From the NCBI GenBank assembly GCA_022826565.1, contig JAJDUP010000012.1:186001-250000 (forward strand): a DNA stretch of 64,000 nt, in the 5' to 3' direction. Position 1 is the first letter of the stretch. Each line of letters starts with the position of its first letter. Of this stretch, positions 42,408 to 51,030 are shown one piece after another. The DNA comes from Gemmatimonadota bacterium (GTDB lineage Bacteria > Gemmatimonadota > Gemmatimonadetes > Longimicrobiales > Gaopeijiaceae). The translations under genes and the position numbers were made by a program. The notes below the pieces were generated by a model. That model did not search any database and had not been told where the DNA came from. It saw only the letters and a program-made list of their open reading frames with translations.

Positions 42408-43148
42408 ATGCAGAACGGCGAATCGCGGGCGGGGCACGCACCCCTTCTCGAAGCCCGCGGACTCAGCAAGAACTACGGTGCCACCCGAGCCCTCGACTCC
42501 CTCGACCTGGCCATAGCGCCAGGAGAGGTCTACTGCCTCCTCGGCCCCAACGGCGCGGGGAAGACCACTACAATCAACCTCTTCCTCGGGTTCGTGTCAC
42601 CCTCGGGGGGCAAGGCCCTCGTCTCCGGCCTGGACGTGGCCACCCACGACCGCGAGACGAAGCAGCGGCTCGCCTATATCCCCGAGCAGGTGATGCTGTA
42701 CCGCAATCTCAGCGGACTCGAGAACCTGGAGTACTTCGCCGCATTGGGCGGCAAGGGAGTGCTGGGTAGGGAACGGCTCACCGACATCCTGGTCGAAGCG
42801 GGCCTGGAGCGCGACGCGGTCGACCGCCGAGTATCCGAGTACTCCAAGGGCATGCGGCAAAAGGTCGGCATCGCGATCGCCATCGCCAAGGAAGCCGGCG
42901 TCCTCCTGCTCGACGAGCCGACATCCGGGCTCGACCCCAAGGCCGCGAACGAGTTCTCGGCGCTGGTCGAGCGGCTCAGGAACCGCGGCGTCGCGGTGCT
43001 CATGGCGACCCACGACCTGTTTCGGGCGAAGGAGACCGGCACGCGTGTGGGCATCATGCGATACGGTCGCCTGGTCACGGAGTTGAGCACGGACGAGATC
43101 GGTCACGCCGATCTCGAGCGCATCTATCTCGAACACATGCATGATTAG
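42408..43148 (+). CDS. ABC transporter ATP-binding protein
   Basis: A 246-residue ATPase: Walker A GPNGAGKTT, Q-loop in IPEQVMLYRNL, signature YSKGMRQK (the second Ser/Lys of the LSGGQ equivalent), Walker B VLLLDEPTSGLDP, and His in MATHDLF. It starts at ATG 42408 (GAGAGATGGAA upstream); a longer frame reaching back to 41838 has no family match. It is the only ATPase for the four membrane proteins that follow; a 255-base gap holding repeats and site C separates it from the first permease. Confidence 0.92.
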   Translation: MQNGESRAGHAPLLEARGLSKNYGATRALDSLDLAIAPGEVYCLLGPNGAGKTTTINLFLGFVSPSGGKALVSGLDVATHDRETKQRLAYIPEQVMLYRNLSGLENLEYFAALGGKGVLGRERLTDILVEAGLERDAVDRRVSEYSKGMRQKVGIAIAIAKEAGVLLLDEPTSGLDPKAANEFSALVERLRNRGVAVLMATHDLFRAKETGTRVGIMRYGRLVTELSTDEIGHADLERIYLEHMHD

Positions 43149-43164
43149 CCCGTGGACAGAATCC

Positions 43165-43199
43165 CCCCGGCATTCGAGCGGCGATGCATCCGCGCTGGA
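43165..43199. repeat. Dispersed repeat 2, copy b
   Basis: Its reverse complement contains CCAGCGCGGATGCATCG followed by nnGCTCGAAT, found again at 56268-56293 with about two differences in 27 bases. It lies just after the ABC ATPase gene. The other copy sits inside a 65-bp element with terminal inverted repeats; those repeats are not clear here. Confidence 0.6.
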
Positions 43200-43222
43200 T
43201 GCTTCGCTTCACCTGTTCGCGA

Positions 43223-43261
43223 TGTAAAGACAACGTTACAATATGTCATGTATAGTATACA
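43223..43261 (+). promoter_or_regulatory. Double 18-bp palindrome, site C
   Basis: TGTAAAGACAACGTTACA (43223-43240) and TGTCATGTATAGTATACA (43244-43261), three bases apart. A perfect 15-bp palindrome ATGTATAGTATACAT overlaps the second. It lies between the ABC ATPase gene and the first permease, about 140 bases before the permease start, so it may control the permease genes separately. Confidence 0.7.
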
Positions 43262-43280
43262 TTCGGCGACTTCATGGCGG

Positions 43281-43372
43281 CGCTCTGCGTCGCTCCTCGG
43301 GCGAATAGCTCTGCTATTCCCCTCTCGTCGCTCCTTGCCAGCCCGGCGCCTCACCGCTCTCGGTGCTCGGGC
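43281..43372. repeat. Dispersed repeat 1, copy b
   Basis: Reverse-complement match to 11741-11833 (56 of the first 59 positions). This copy carries an intact hairpin GAATAGC-TCT-GCTATTC at 43303-43319. It sits between site C and the first permease gene and could form a hairpin in the mRNA leader. Confidence 0.8.
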
Positions 43373-43403
43373 GGCTCTATCCACGGACTAATAGGAGACA
43401 TCC

Positions 43404-44816
43404 ATGATCAGGCATATCGTCCGCAAGGAGTTCACCGACGTGCTGCGGGACGGCCGCTTCCGCTGGTGCTCGATCCTGGTGGGAGCGCTGCTGCTGGTCT
43501 CGCTGGGGCACGGGTGGGTCCAGGCGCGCAGTGCGCATGAGGAGCGCGCGGCCGCGCAGGCCACCGCCCGGGAGCACTGGGAGACGCAGGGTGAAAAGAA
43601 TCCCCATTCGGCGGCGCACTACGGGATATACGCGTTCAAGCCCCGCCTGGCGCTGTCCTTTGTCGACGAAGGCGTGGACCCGTACACCGGTACGTCGGTG
43701 TGGCTCGAGGCCCACCGGCAGAACGACTTCCTTCTGCGTCCGGCGCAGGACGCGACGGCTGCACAGCGCATCGGGGCGCTAACGGCGGCGCAGGTACTTC
43801 AGCACCTTGTGCCCTTGCTCATCATCCTGCTGACCTTCGGCGCACTGGCCGGTGAGCGGGAACGCGGCACGCTGCGCCAGCTGCTGGCCTCCGGGATCGG
43901 CCGGCGCGATCTGGCCGTGGGCAAGGCACTGGGCGTGGCGGGCGCACTGGGGTTGCTGCTGGTGCCGGCTGCCGTGGTGGGGGCGGCAGCGCTGGTCGTG
44001 GCGAGTCCCGGTCCGGCGGCATCGCCGCTGGCTCGGGGCACCGTCCTGGCCGGCGTCTATCTGGCGTATTTCACCGCCTTCCTGGCGCTGTCACTCGCCG
44101 TATCCGCATGGGCGCGCTCGGCGCGCACTGCCCTGGTCGTCCTGCTTGCCGTGTGGGTGGTGAACGGGCTCGTGGCGCCTCGCGTCGCGGTGGATCTGTC
44201 GAAATGGCTCCACCCGACGCCCTCCGCGTTGGAGTTCGCCCGTACCGTGGAGCAGGAGATGGCCAGCGGCGCAGGGGACATCTCCCCTCCGGACCGGGAC
44301 GCGTCGACCCGGCGTCTGCTCGCCGAATACGGAGTGGCGCGGGTCGAGGACCTGCCCATCAACGCAGTGGGCGTCTACCTGCAGGAGAGCGAAGAATTCG
44401 GCAACCGGATCTTCGACCGCAACTACGGTGCGCTGTGGGACACCTTCGAGCGCCAGAGCGTCGTGCACGAGACGGTTGCGCTGGCGGCGCCCCTGCTCGC
44501 GGTGCGCACGCTCTCGATGGGACTGGCCGGTACGGATGTCGAGCAGCACCGGCACTTCGCTGTCGCCGCCGAGACGTACCGCCGGGACCTGATGCGGCGG
44601 ATGAATGGCGACATGACCGAGAACTCGCTGACCGGGGACTTCACCTACACGGTCGGGGCCGAGGTGTGGGAAGCGGTTCCCCCGTTGCAGTACGCGGCCC
44701 CGACGCTGGGCTGGGTGCTGGGCAACCGGGTCCTTTCACTCCTTGTCCTTGGAGCGTGGCTCGTCGGAGCGATCATTGCCGCCGCAGTGCGGGTACGGCG
44801 CGCGGAGGTGGCGTAG
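43404..44816 (+). CDS. DUF3526-type ABC permease 1 (first type)
   Basis: A 470-residue membrane protein: one helix near the start, a long soluble segment (about 40-140), then several helices from about 150, the DUF3526/ABC-2 pattern. Hallmarks are the cytosolic start IVRKEFTDVLRDGRFRW, the segment YGIYAFKPRLALSFVDEG followed by GTSVWLEAHRQN, and GERERGTLRQLLASGI after the third helix, which contacts the ATPase. It resembles the third permease (46269), with the same YGxxxF...GTSxxLExHRQN signature. It is likely one half of an exporter of unknown substrate. Stop at 44816 abuts the next start. Confidence 0.87.
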   Translation: MIRHIVRKEFTDVLRDGRFRWCSILVGALLLVSLGHGWVQARSAHEERAAAQATAREHWETQGEKNPHSAAHYGIYAFKPRLALSFVDEGVDPYTGTSVWLEAHRQNDFLLRPAQDATAAQRIGALTAAQVLQHLVPLLIILLTFGALAGERERGTLRQLLASGIGRRDLAVGKALGVAGALGLLLVPAAVVGAAALVVASPGPAASPLARGTVLAGVYLAYFTAFLALSLAVSAWARSARTALVVLLAVWVVNGLVAPRVAVDLSKWLHPTPSALEFARTVEQEMASGAGDISPPDRDASTRRLLAEYGVARVEDLPINAVGVYLQESEEFGNRIFDRNYGALWDTFERQSVVHETVALAAPLLAVRTLSMGLAGTDVEQHRHFAVAAETYRRDLMRRMNGDMTENSLTGDFTYTVGAEVWEAVPPLQYAAPTLGWVLGNRVLSLLVLGAWLVGAIIAAAVRVRRAEVA

Positions 44817-46247
44817 ATGACCGCGCGAACCGTCTTGCGGAACGAGTGGCGGCTGCTCATGGCCGATCGGGCGCTCCGGATCGCGCTGGGGCTCTTCGCC
44901 GTCCTCCTCGTCTACGCGCTGGCAAACGGCATGGTATGGTTGCGGTTTCAGGAGCGCACCGTAGAGGCCGTGGAGAGCGGGAACGCCGAGCGCACCAGCG
45001 CCTTCGAACAGGAACTGACCGCCATTGCGAACGGCGGCGAACCATCTTCTCCCTTTGCCGATCCGCGCTCACCGCTCGTGCTGGGTGGGCCGAGCGGCAG
45101 CCAAACCGCTGCGCTGGCGCCGGGTCCTCTGACGGCTCTGGCGGTCGGGCAAAGCGATCTCCTGCCGTACTACTACGACGTCAACATCTACACCAACGAG
45201 TCGTCGTTTCAGCAGAACGGCGAGGTCGAGAACCCCCTCAACCTGATGGTCGGGCGCTTCGACCTGGCCTTTGTCGTGATCTACCTGCTGCCGCTGCTCG
45301 TTCTGGCCTTGAGCTTCAACGTGCTTTCGGAGGAGCGTGAGCAGGGGACGCTGGCGCTGACGCTTTCGCAGCCCGTGTCGGCCCGCAATGTCGTGACGTC
45401 GAAGCTCGCATTCCGGGCGCTTCTGGTTGTGGGAATGGTGCTGGCGGTCTCGTTGCTCGGCACTCTGGCCACGGGGGGATTTGGCTCGCCCGACCGGGTG
45501 CTTCTCTGGTGTGTCACGATCGTTGCCTACTCGCTCTTCTGGTTCGTGCTTGCGGCCTGGGTGAACACGCTGCGGCGGTCCTCGGCCTGGAACGCCACGG
45601 TTCTGGTCGGTGCGTGGCTGGTGCTCGTGGTGGTGGCACCGGCGGCGATCAACATCGCGGCGGGCCTGCTGCACCCGCTGCCGTCGCGCGTCGAGATGAT
45701 CACCGCCCAGCGCGAGGCCTCGAACGAGGCCGTGAACCAGCGCAGCGAGCTCCTGGCGCGGTACCTGGAGGACCATCCCGAGATGGCCCAGGGTGTAGTG
45801 GCCGACGAGCCCGGGCTGGGCGCGCTCGCGTGGGCCGCCACGGACGCCGTGAATCGCCGCCTGGAGGAAGTGACGTCCGAGCACGATGCGCAGCGTGCCG
45901 AACAGATCGTCCTGGTCCGCCGCTATCGATTCCTGTCGCCGGCGCTCCTGGCCCAGGAAGTCCTCATCGACGCCGCAGGGACCGGCGACGCGCGCTTCGC
46001 TCACTTTCAGTCGCAGGTGCGGACATTTGCGGAGCAGTGGCAGGAGTTCTTCGTGCCCGCAATCCTCGCGGACGAGCAGATGAGCGCCAGCGTACTCCCC
46101 GAAGTGCCGAGGTTTCGCCACATGGACGAGGAGTCCGCCGAAATCGGGCGCCGTGCGATCGTTCCGCTCGTGGTGCTGGGCGGACTGGTGCTGGTGGTGG
46201 GCACGGGCGCCGGGGTCGGGCTCGGAAGGGTGCGAGGGGCGGACTAG
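44817..46247 (+). CDS. DUF3526-type ABC permease 2 (second type)
   Basis: A 476-residue partner permease starting immediately after the previous stop. It begins TARTVLRNEWRLLMADRALR, then a helix, a soluble segment (about 45-150), and five or so helices. The cytosolic loop EEREQGTLALTLSQPV is the same place as the GERERGT loop of its partner. Its paralogue is at 47729. The pair of two types agrees with the usual ATPase plus two DUF3526 permeases. Confidence 0.87.
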   Translation: MTARTVLRNEWRLLMADRALRIALGLFAVLLVYALANGMVWLRFQERTVEAVESGNAERTSAFEQELTAIANGGEPSSPFADPRSPLVLGGPSGSQTAALAPGPLTALAVGQSDLLPYYYDVNIYTNESSFQQNGEVENPLNLMVGRFDLAFVVIYLLPLLVLALSFNVLSEEREQGTLALTLSQPVSARNVVTSKLAFRALLVVGMVLAVSLLGTLATGGFGSPDRVLLWCVTIVAYSLFWFVLAAWVNTLRRSSAWNATVLVGAWLVLVVVAPAAINIAAGLLHPLPSRVEMITAQREASNEAVNQRSELLARYLEDHPEMAQGVVADEPGLGALAWAATDAVNRRLEEVTSEHDAQRAEQIVLVRRYRFLSPALLAQEVLIDAAGTGDARFAHFQSQVRTFAEQWQEFFVPAILADEQMSASVLPEVPRFRHMDEESAEIGRRAIVPLVVLGGLVLVVGTGAGVGLGRVRGAD

Positions 46248-46268
46248 TGGCCGGGACCGGACACTAGC

Positions 46269-47717
46269 GTGGGATTCCACAACACGCTGCTCGTCGCGCG
46301 GAGGCAGATGGGTGCGATGCGAGAGGATCGGTACATCCTGTTGCTGCTGGGGCTCGTCGTGGCTCTCGGCGCCGTCTCCGTGCTCGGGGCCCGGCATCAC
46401 ACCGCGAGTGAGACGGAACAGCGTGCCCGCTATCAGGCGATGGTCGATCGCCAGTGGGCGGAGCAGCCGGACCGTCATCCGCACCGGGTGATCCACTACG
46501 GCTTCCTGGTCTTCCGCGAAGAGGCGCCCCTGGCGTTCTTCGACCCGGGGGTCGGTGCCTACGCGGGAACGTCCCTCTTTCTGGAGGGGCACCGGCAGAA
46601 TACCGCCAGCTTCGGGGACGCCCGGCACGCGACGGCGATGTTGCGTTTCGGGCGTCTCACGCCGGCCACCGTGCTGGGGCTTCTCCTGCCGCTGTTCGTG
46701 GTGGCGGCGGGTTTCGCGTCGGTGAGCGGCGAGAGGGAGCGGGGCACGCTTCGGCTGCTCCTGGCCCAGGGCGCGACTCCCGCGCAGATCATGGCGGGCA
46801 AGGCGCTGGGCGTCGGGGCGGTAGCCGTAGCTGCGGCGCTTCCGATCGGCTTGATGACGGCCGGATTCGTCGCCGTCGGAGGCTCGGACCAACCCTCGAT
46901 CGCACGGATGCTGGCGCTCGCTGCAACCTACGCAGCGTATCTTGCAGGATGGGTGCTGCTGACCGTGTGGGTCTCGTCACGCAGGGCCTCTTCGCGGGCC
47001 GCGCTCGCCCAGCTGGTGGCGACATGGGTCGCGCTTTGCGTTGCCGCCCCGCGCCTCGGTGCTTCCCTCGCGGCCGCACTCCATCCCATTCCGTCGCGGG
47101 CGCAGTTCATCGCCCAGGTGGAGAACGCGCAGAGGCAGGTGGGAGACAGCCACAACCCGGACGATCCCTTCTTCCGCGCCCTGCGCGACGAATACCTGGC
47201 GCGCTACCAGGTGGCGACGGTCGAAGAGCTTCCGATCAACTGGGGCGGAGTGGTGAGCCGCGAGGGAGAGGAGGTCACCAGCCGGATCCACGAGGAGCAC
47301 CAGCAGGAACTGGCCACCGCGTATCGCAGGCAGGACCAGGTCATGGCGTGGCTCGGGCTGCTGTCCCCCTACCTGGCGGCACGGGACCTGTCAATGGCGG
47401 CGGCGGGCACCGGGCCGGAGGCGGTCGAGGCGTTCCGCGCCCAGGCCGAAGCCCACCGCTATGAGATCATTCAGCGCCTCAACGACCTGCACATCCACGA
47501 GATCAAATACGAGAACGACCGTGCTCAGCGCATTGCCCGCCAGGAATGGACCCGGTTCCCGTTCTTCGAACCGAGTCTCCCTTCGCTCCGGCTGGCTCTG
47601 GCCAGCCGTCCCCAGTCGCTGGCGGCACTTGGGTTGTGGGTCGTCCTTCCCCTCGCGGGCCTCGGGCTGGGGCGAAAGCGGCTGCCGCGCGTAGGTGTGG
47701 ACGGGTCCGGATCCTGA
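46269..47717 (+). CDS. DUF3526-type ABC permease 3 (first type, paralogue of permease 1)
   Basis: A 482-residue permease starting at GTG 46269. It has the same layout and shared motifs as the permease at 43404: YGFLVFREEAPLAFFDPG, GTSLFLEGHRQN and GERERGTLRLLLAQGA. This shows that the permease pair was duplicated in tandem. Twenty-one bases separate it from the previous gene, and eleven from the next. It has no ATPase of its own, so it probably uses the product of 42408. Confidence 0.86.
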   Translation: MGFHNTLLVARRQMGAMREDRYILLLLGLVVALGAVSVLGARHHTASETEQRARYQAMVDRQWAEQPDRHPHRVIHYGFLVFREEAPLAFFDPGVGAYAGTSLFLEGHRQNTASFGDARHATAMLRFGRLTPATVLGLLLPLFVVAAGFASVSGERERGTLRLLLAQGATPAQIMAGKALGVGAVAVAAALPIGLMTAGFVAVGGSDQPSIARMLALAATYAAYLAGWVLLTVWVSSRRASSRAALAQLVATWVALCVAAPRLGASLAAALHPIPSRAQFIAQVENAQRQVGDSHNPDDPFFRALRDEYLARYQVATVEELPINWGGVVSREGEEVTSRIHEEHQQELATAYRRQDQVMAWLGLLSPYLAARDLSMAAAGTGPEAVEAFRAQAEAHRYEIIQRLNDLHIHEIKYENDRAQRIARQEWTRFPFFEPSLPSLRLALASRPQSLAALGLWVVLPLAGLGLGRKRLPRVGVDGSGS

Positions 47718-47728
47718 GCGCCGACACG

Positions 47729-49120
47729 ATGAGGTTCGCAGGCGCGATCGCGTGGATGCGACTGATCCGGCTCGAAATCGCCCGGATAATCCGCGCCGGC
47801 GGTGTCAGGGTCGCGGTGCTGCTGCTGTTGGGGCTTGGAGTATATGCGGGCTGGCAGGGGAACCGGAGGATTCAGGCGGCCGACGCCGCCACTGCAGCAG
47901 CCGACACCGCCTACCGGGATCAGCTCGCCTACCTCGCGTCCATCTACCCCCCGACGACGGAAGCGGGCGAGTTGCTGTACTACCTGGCCTTTCCGGCACC
48001 ACAGCCGCCGTCACCGCTGTCGGCACTTGCGAGCGGCAGGGCGGAGGTCGAGACGGCAAGCCTGCGGATACGCCTGCTGGCGCTCGAGGGACAACTGTAC
48101 GAACACGAGACCCTGAATCCGCGTCTAGCGGCCGCAGGGCATCTCGATCTGGGCTTTGTCCTCATCGCCCTGCTTCCGCTCTTCGTCATCGCCATCACCT
48201 ACGACATCGTTTCGGGTGAACGCGAGCGTGGCACTTGGCAGATGGCCCGGCTCTTCGCCCGACCGCGGCGGCTGGTTGCCGCAAAGGTCGGCGCACGCAT
48301 GATTCTCGTAGCGGGCCTGGTCATGTCGCTGGGTCTGATCGGGATGCTCCTTGCAGGAATCGACGCCGATGGCAGTGCGGGCTGGGCCGCCGCACTGATC
48401 GCCCTGCACACGCTCTTCTGGTTCGCGCTCTGCCTGGGTGTCGCCGGCGGGCACCGCTCCTCGACCACCAACGCGATGATCCTGGTGGGTGTATGGGTGG
48501 CGTTCACGTTCCTGGCTCCGGCGGTCCTGAGCCTGACGAACGCGGTCCTGCACCCCGTTCCCGAAGCCCTGGAGCTGACCGTGCGCCAGCGCCAGGGCTA
48601 TCACGAAGCGTGGGATCTTCCCAAGGCGGCGACGATGGACGGCTTCTTCGAAGACTACCCCCAGTGGAGCGACCAGACAGTCCCGGAAGATGAATTCACG
48701 TGGGCCTGGTACTACGCGATGAACCACCGTGGCGACCGGGCCGCCCGCGATGCATCACGCGCCTACCGCGACATCCTGACGCGGCGGGACGAGTGGGCCC
48801 GCCGCTGGTCGCTGCTGGTTCCGCCGCTTGCAGCCCAGATCGCGCTCGACCGGCTCTCGCACACCGACTTGGCCACGCAGCTTGCCTACCAGGAAGCCGT
48901 CCGCCGGCACCACGAACGTCTCAAGGCCCATTTCCTGCCGCTTCTGTTCGCGGCAGTCCCGATCGCGGAAGTGGACTGGGAGCAGGTACCCGCCTTCGAG
49001 CCGGCGACTTCCGTGGGTGCGGCATCGCAAGCCGGACTGCCGGCCGCGGCCGCTCTTATCCTGATCTCCTTCTGCGCGCTGTTGCCCGCAGTCAGGCCAC
49101 GACCTTCCCGGGATTCATGA
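47729..49120 (+). CDS. DUF3526-type ABC permease 4 (second type, paralogue of permease 2)
   Basis: A 463-residue permease; ATG 47729 is chosen because the first cytosolic segment and helix (MRLIRLEIARIIRAGGVRVAVLLLLGLGVYAG) follow directly. Loop GERERGTWQMARLFARP corresponds to the ATPase-contact loop. Its 3' end overlaps the convergent D-lactate dehydrogenase-like gene by 29 bases. It completes the second permease pair of the operon. Confidence 0.86.
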   Translation: MRFAGAIAWMRLIRLEIARIIRAGGVRVAVLLLLGLGVYAGWQGNRRIQAADAATAAADTAYRDQLAYLASIYPPTTEAGELLYYLAFPAPQPPSPLSALASGRAEVETASLRIRLLALEGQLYEHETLNPRLAAAGHLDLGFVLIALLPLFVIAITYDIVSGERERGTWQMARLFARPRRLVAAKVGARMILVAGLVMSLGLIGMLLAGIDADGSAGWAAALIALHTLFWFALCLGVAGGHRSSTTNAMILVGVWVAFTFLAPAVLSLTNAVLHPVPEALELTVRQRQGYHEAWDLPKAATMDGFFEDYPQWSDQTVPEDEFTWAWYYAMNHRGDRAARDASRAYRDILTRRDEWARRWSLLVPPLAAQIALDRLSHTDLATQLAYQEAVRRHHERLKAHFLPLLFAAVPIAEVDWEQVPAFEPATSVGAASQAGLPAAAALILISFCALLPAVRPRPSRDS

Positions 49121-50486
49121 TCCCCTGCGGATCGAGCGCCGCCTTCACCGCCCGCATCGCCGCCACACCCGCCGAGCCGAACTCAGACTCCAGGTAGCCG
49201 ATCTTCCCCAGGCCGATCCCGTGCTCGCCGGTGCACGTGCCTTCCATGGCGATCGCGCGCCGCACGATGCGCTCGTTGATCGCTTCGGCCTCGGCCAGCT
49301 CCGCCTCGGAATCGGGATCGATGATGAAGACCGCGTGGAAGTTCCCGTCGCCCACGTGACCCACGACACCCCAGGGCATTGAAGCCGTCTTCAGATCCTC
49401 TTCGCTCTCCACAATGCAGCGGGCCAGGCGCGAGACGGGTACGCAGACATCGGTCGTCAGGCCGTGACAGCCGGGGCGCAGTCCCAGCAGCGCCGGGTAG
49501 GCGTCGTGGCGCGCCTTCCACAACCGTGCCCGCTCGTTCTGCTGGCGGGCGTATTCGAACGCGGTCCCGCCGAGGCCGCGGCTGATCTCCTCGATCAGGG
49601 CACCCTGCGCCCGCACCTCGTCCTCCGAACCGTGGAACTCGAAAAACACGGTCGGCGCCTCGGCATAGGCATATCCCGAATAGCCGTTGACGGCCCGCAT
49701 GGCTGTTGCGTCGAGCAGTTCCGCGCGCGCGACCGGAATCCCCATCTGCACGGCTTCCACCACCGAGCACACGGCCTCCTCCATGCCCGGGTAGGCGCAC
49801 ACGGCGGCGGCCATCGCCTCGGGCACCGGGTGCAGGCGCAGCGTGAGTTCGGTGATCACCGCCAAAGTCCCTTCCGACCCGACCAGCAGATTGGTGAGAT
49901 CGTACCCGGCCGACGACTTCCGCGCCCGGCCCCCGGTCCGCACCACCTCGCCGCTCGCCAGCACGGCGGTGAGCGAGACCACGTTGTCGCGCATAGTGCC
50001 GTACCGCACGGTGGTCGTCCCCGACGCGCCCGTGGCCGCCATCCCGCCCAGCGTCGCGTCGGCCCCCGGATCGACCGGGAAGAACAGCCCCGTGCCGCGA
50101 AGCTCCCGGTCCAACTGCATCCGCGTCACCCCGGCCTCGACCGTCGCATCCAGGTCGTCGGGACGGACGGCCAGCACCCGGTTCATCCCGCCCATGTCAA
50201 TGGAAATCCCGCCGCACACCGCCTGCACGTGCCCCTCGATCGAGGTGCCGGCCCCGAAGGGGATCACCGGCACCCCGTGCCGCGCGCACGCCCGTACAGC
50301 GAACGCGGCCTCGTCGGTCGACTCCGCGAAGACCACCCCGTCGGGCGGAATCACGGGATGGTGCGAGTCGTCCTTGCCGTGATGCTCGCGAACGGCGGCC
50401 GCAGTGGAATAGCGATCGCCGAAGCGGCCGCGGAGTTCGTCGTGGAGGGCGGTGTCGGCGGCGGTGGTCAGTTCCGCTTCGGCCAT
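49092..50486 (-). CDS. FAD-linked D-lactate dehydrogenase / D-2-hydroxyacid dehydrogenase (cytochrome type)
   Basis: A 464-residue flavoprotein of the FAD_binding_4 plus FAD-oxidase C family: FAD loop VIPFGAGTSIEGHV, VDPGADATLGGMAATGASG and C-terminal GEHGIGLGKIGYL. It oxidises D-lactate or another D-2-hydroxy acid and passes electrons to a quinone or cytochrome. ATG 50486 is preferred. The start overlaps the lipoprotein gene by 19 bases, and the stop overlaps permease 4 convergently. The length is typical for bacterial Dld/GlcD relatives. No GlcE/GlcF partners are present, so it acts alone. Confidence 0.88.
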   Translation of the reverse strand: MAEAELTTAADTALHDELRGRFGDRYSTAAAVREHHGKDDSHHPVIPPDGVVFAESTDEAAFAVRACARHGVPVIPFGAGTSIEGHVQAVCGGISIDMGGMNRVLAVRPDDLDATVEAGVTRMQLDRELRGTGLFFPVDPGADATLGGMAATGASGTTTVRYGTMRDNVVSLTAVLASGEVVRTGGRARKSSAGYDLTNLLVGSEGTLAVITELTLRLHPVPEAMAAAVCAYPGMEEAVCSVVEAVQMGIPVARAELLDATAMRAVNGYSGYAYAEAPTVFFEFHGSEDEVRAQGALIEEISRGLGGTAFEYARQQNERARLWKARHDAYPALLGLRPGCHGLTTDVCVPVSRLARCIVESEEDLKTASMPWGVVGHVGDGNFHAVFIIDPDSEAELAEAEAINERIVRRAIAMEGTCTGEHGIGLGKIGYLESEFGSAGVAAMRAVKAALDPQGIMNPGKVVA

Positions 50487-50923
50487 ATGCCGCTTCCCGT
50501 CAGGCCGCGATTCGCGGAGAATCCGGTGAAGATCGGGTCCGCGAGGAGTGGCTCGGCCAGGAGCGGAGTGGTCACACCGAAGGGCCGGACGAGCACCGTG
50601 TCGAGAATCGGGCCGGCCGGCTGCATGAACATCCGCTCCCTGCAGTTGCCCACCCTGCGGAATCCGGTGTAGGACGAGAAGCCGAGTCCTCCGCTCAGGA
50701 CCGCGCCGAACCTGACGGCATCCCCGTCGGAGCTGGTGAGGGCCGTGATCAGGAAGGCCCCGGCGCCGACGGCATCCAGAATGGGCAGCACCCTTTCGAT
50801 GCTGCACGACCCTTCGGGCACTGGCTCATTGGCGGGGATGAAATCCGGCGGACCGTCCACAAAGGCCAGTGAGCAGCCTGACAGGAAAAGCATGGAGCCG
50901 ACCAGCAACTGTCTCGCAAACAT
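50468..50923 (-). CDS. Small lipoprotein of unknown function
   Basis: A 151-residue predicted lipoprotein (QLLVGSMLFLSGCSLAFVDG) with GAGG at six bases before ATG 50923. Two further short hydrophobic segments (VGAGAFLITALT; GAVLSGGLGFSSY) may span or touch a membrane. It has three Cys after the lipobox Cys in SCSIERV and GNCRERM. I do not recognise it. It overlaps the start of the D-lactate dehydrogenase-like gene and shares an intergenic region with imuA, from which it is divergent. Confidence 0.7.
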   Translation of the reverse strand: MFARQLLVGSMLFLSGCSLAFVDGPPDFIPANEPVPEGSCSIERVLPILDAVGAGAFLITALTSSDGDAVRFGAVLSGGLGFSSYTGFRRVGNCRERMFMQPAGPILDTVLVRPFGVTTPLLAEPLLADPIFTGFSANRGLTGSGIWPKRN

Positions 50924-50998
50924 GAATGACCTCTTTCCCGGGATGGATCGTGGGGAAAACCTAGTCTGCATACGGGAAAAGCAGCAAGAATCTTGTGT

Positions 50999-51013
50999 GT
51001 ACGGGTTTTATTC
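50999..51013 (+). promoter_or_regulatory. SOS-like direct repeat upstream of imuA
   Basis: GTAC and ATTC, each followed by GG or CGG-like bases, occur 11 bp apart (GTACGG...ATTCGG), 18 bases before the imuA ATG at 51031. The same 11-bp period occurs before imuB and dnaE2. The upstream half is weaker than in those two (GTAC rather than ATTC/GTTC). Confidence 0.5.
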
Positions 51014-51030
51014 GGTATCATGTCCGGCCC

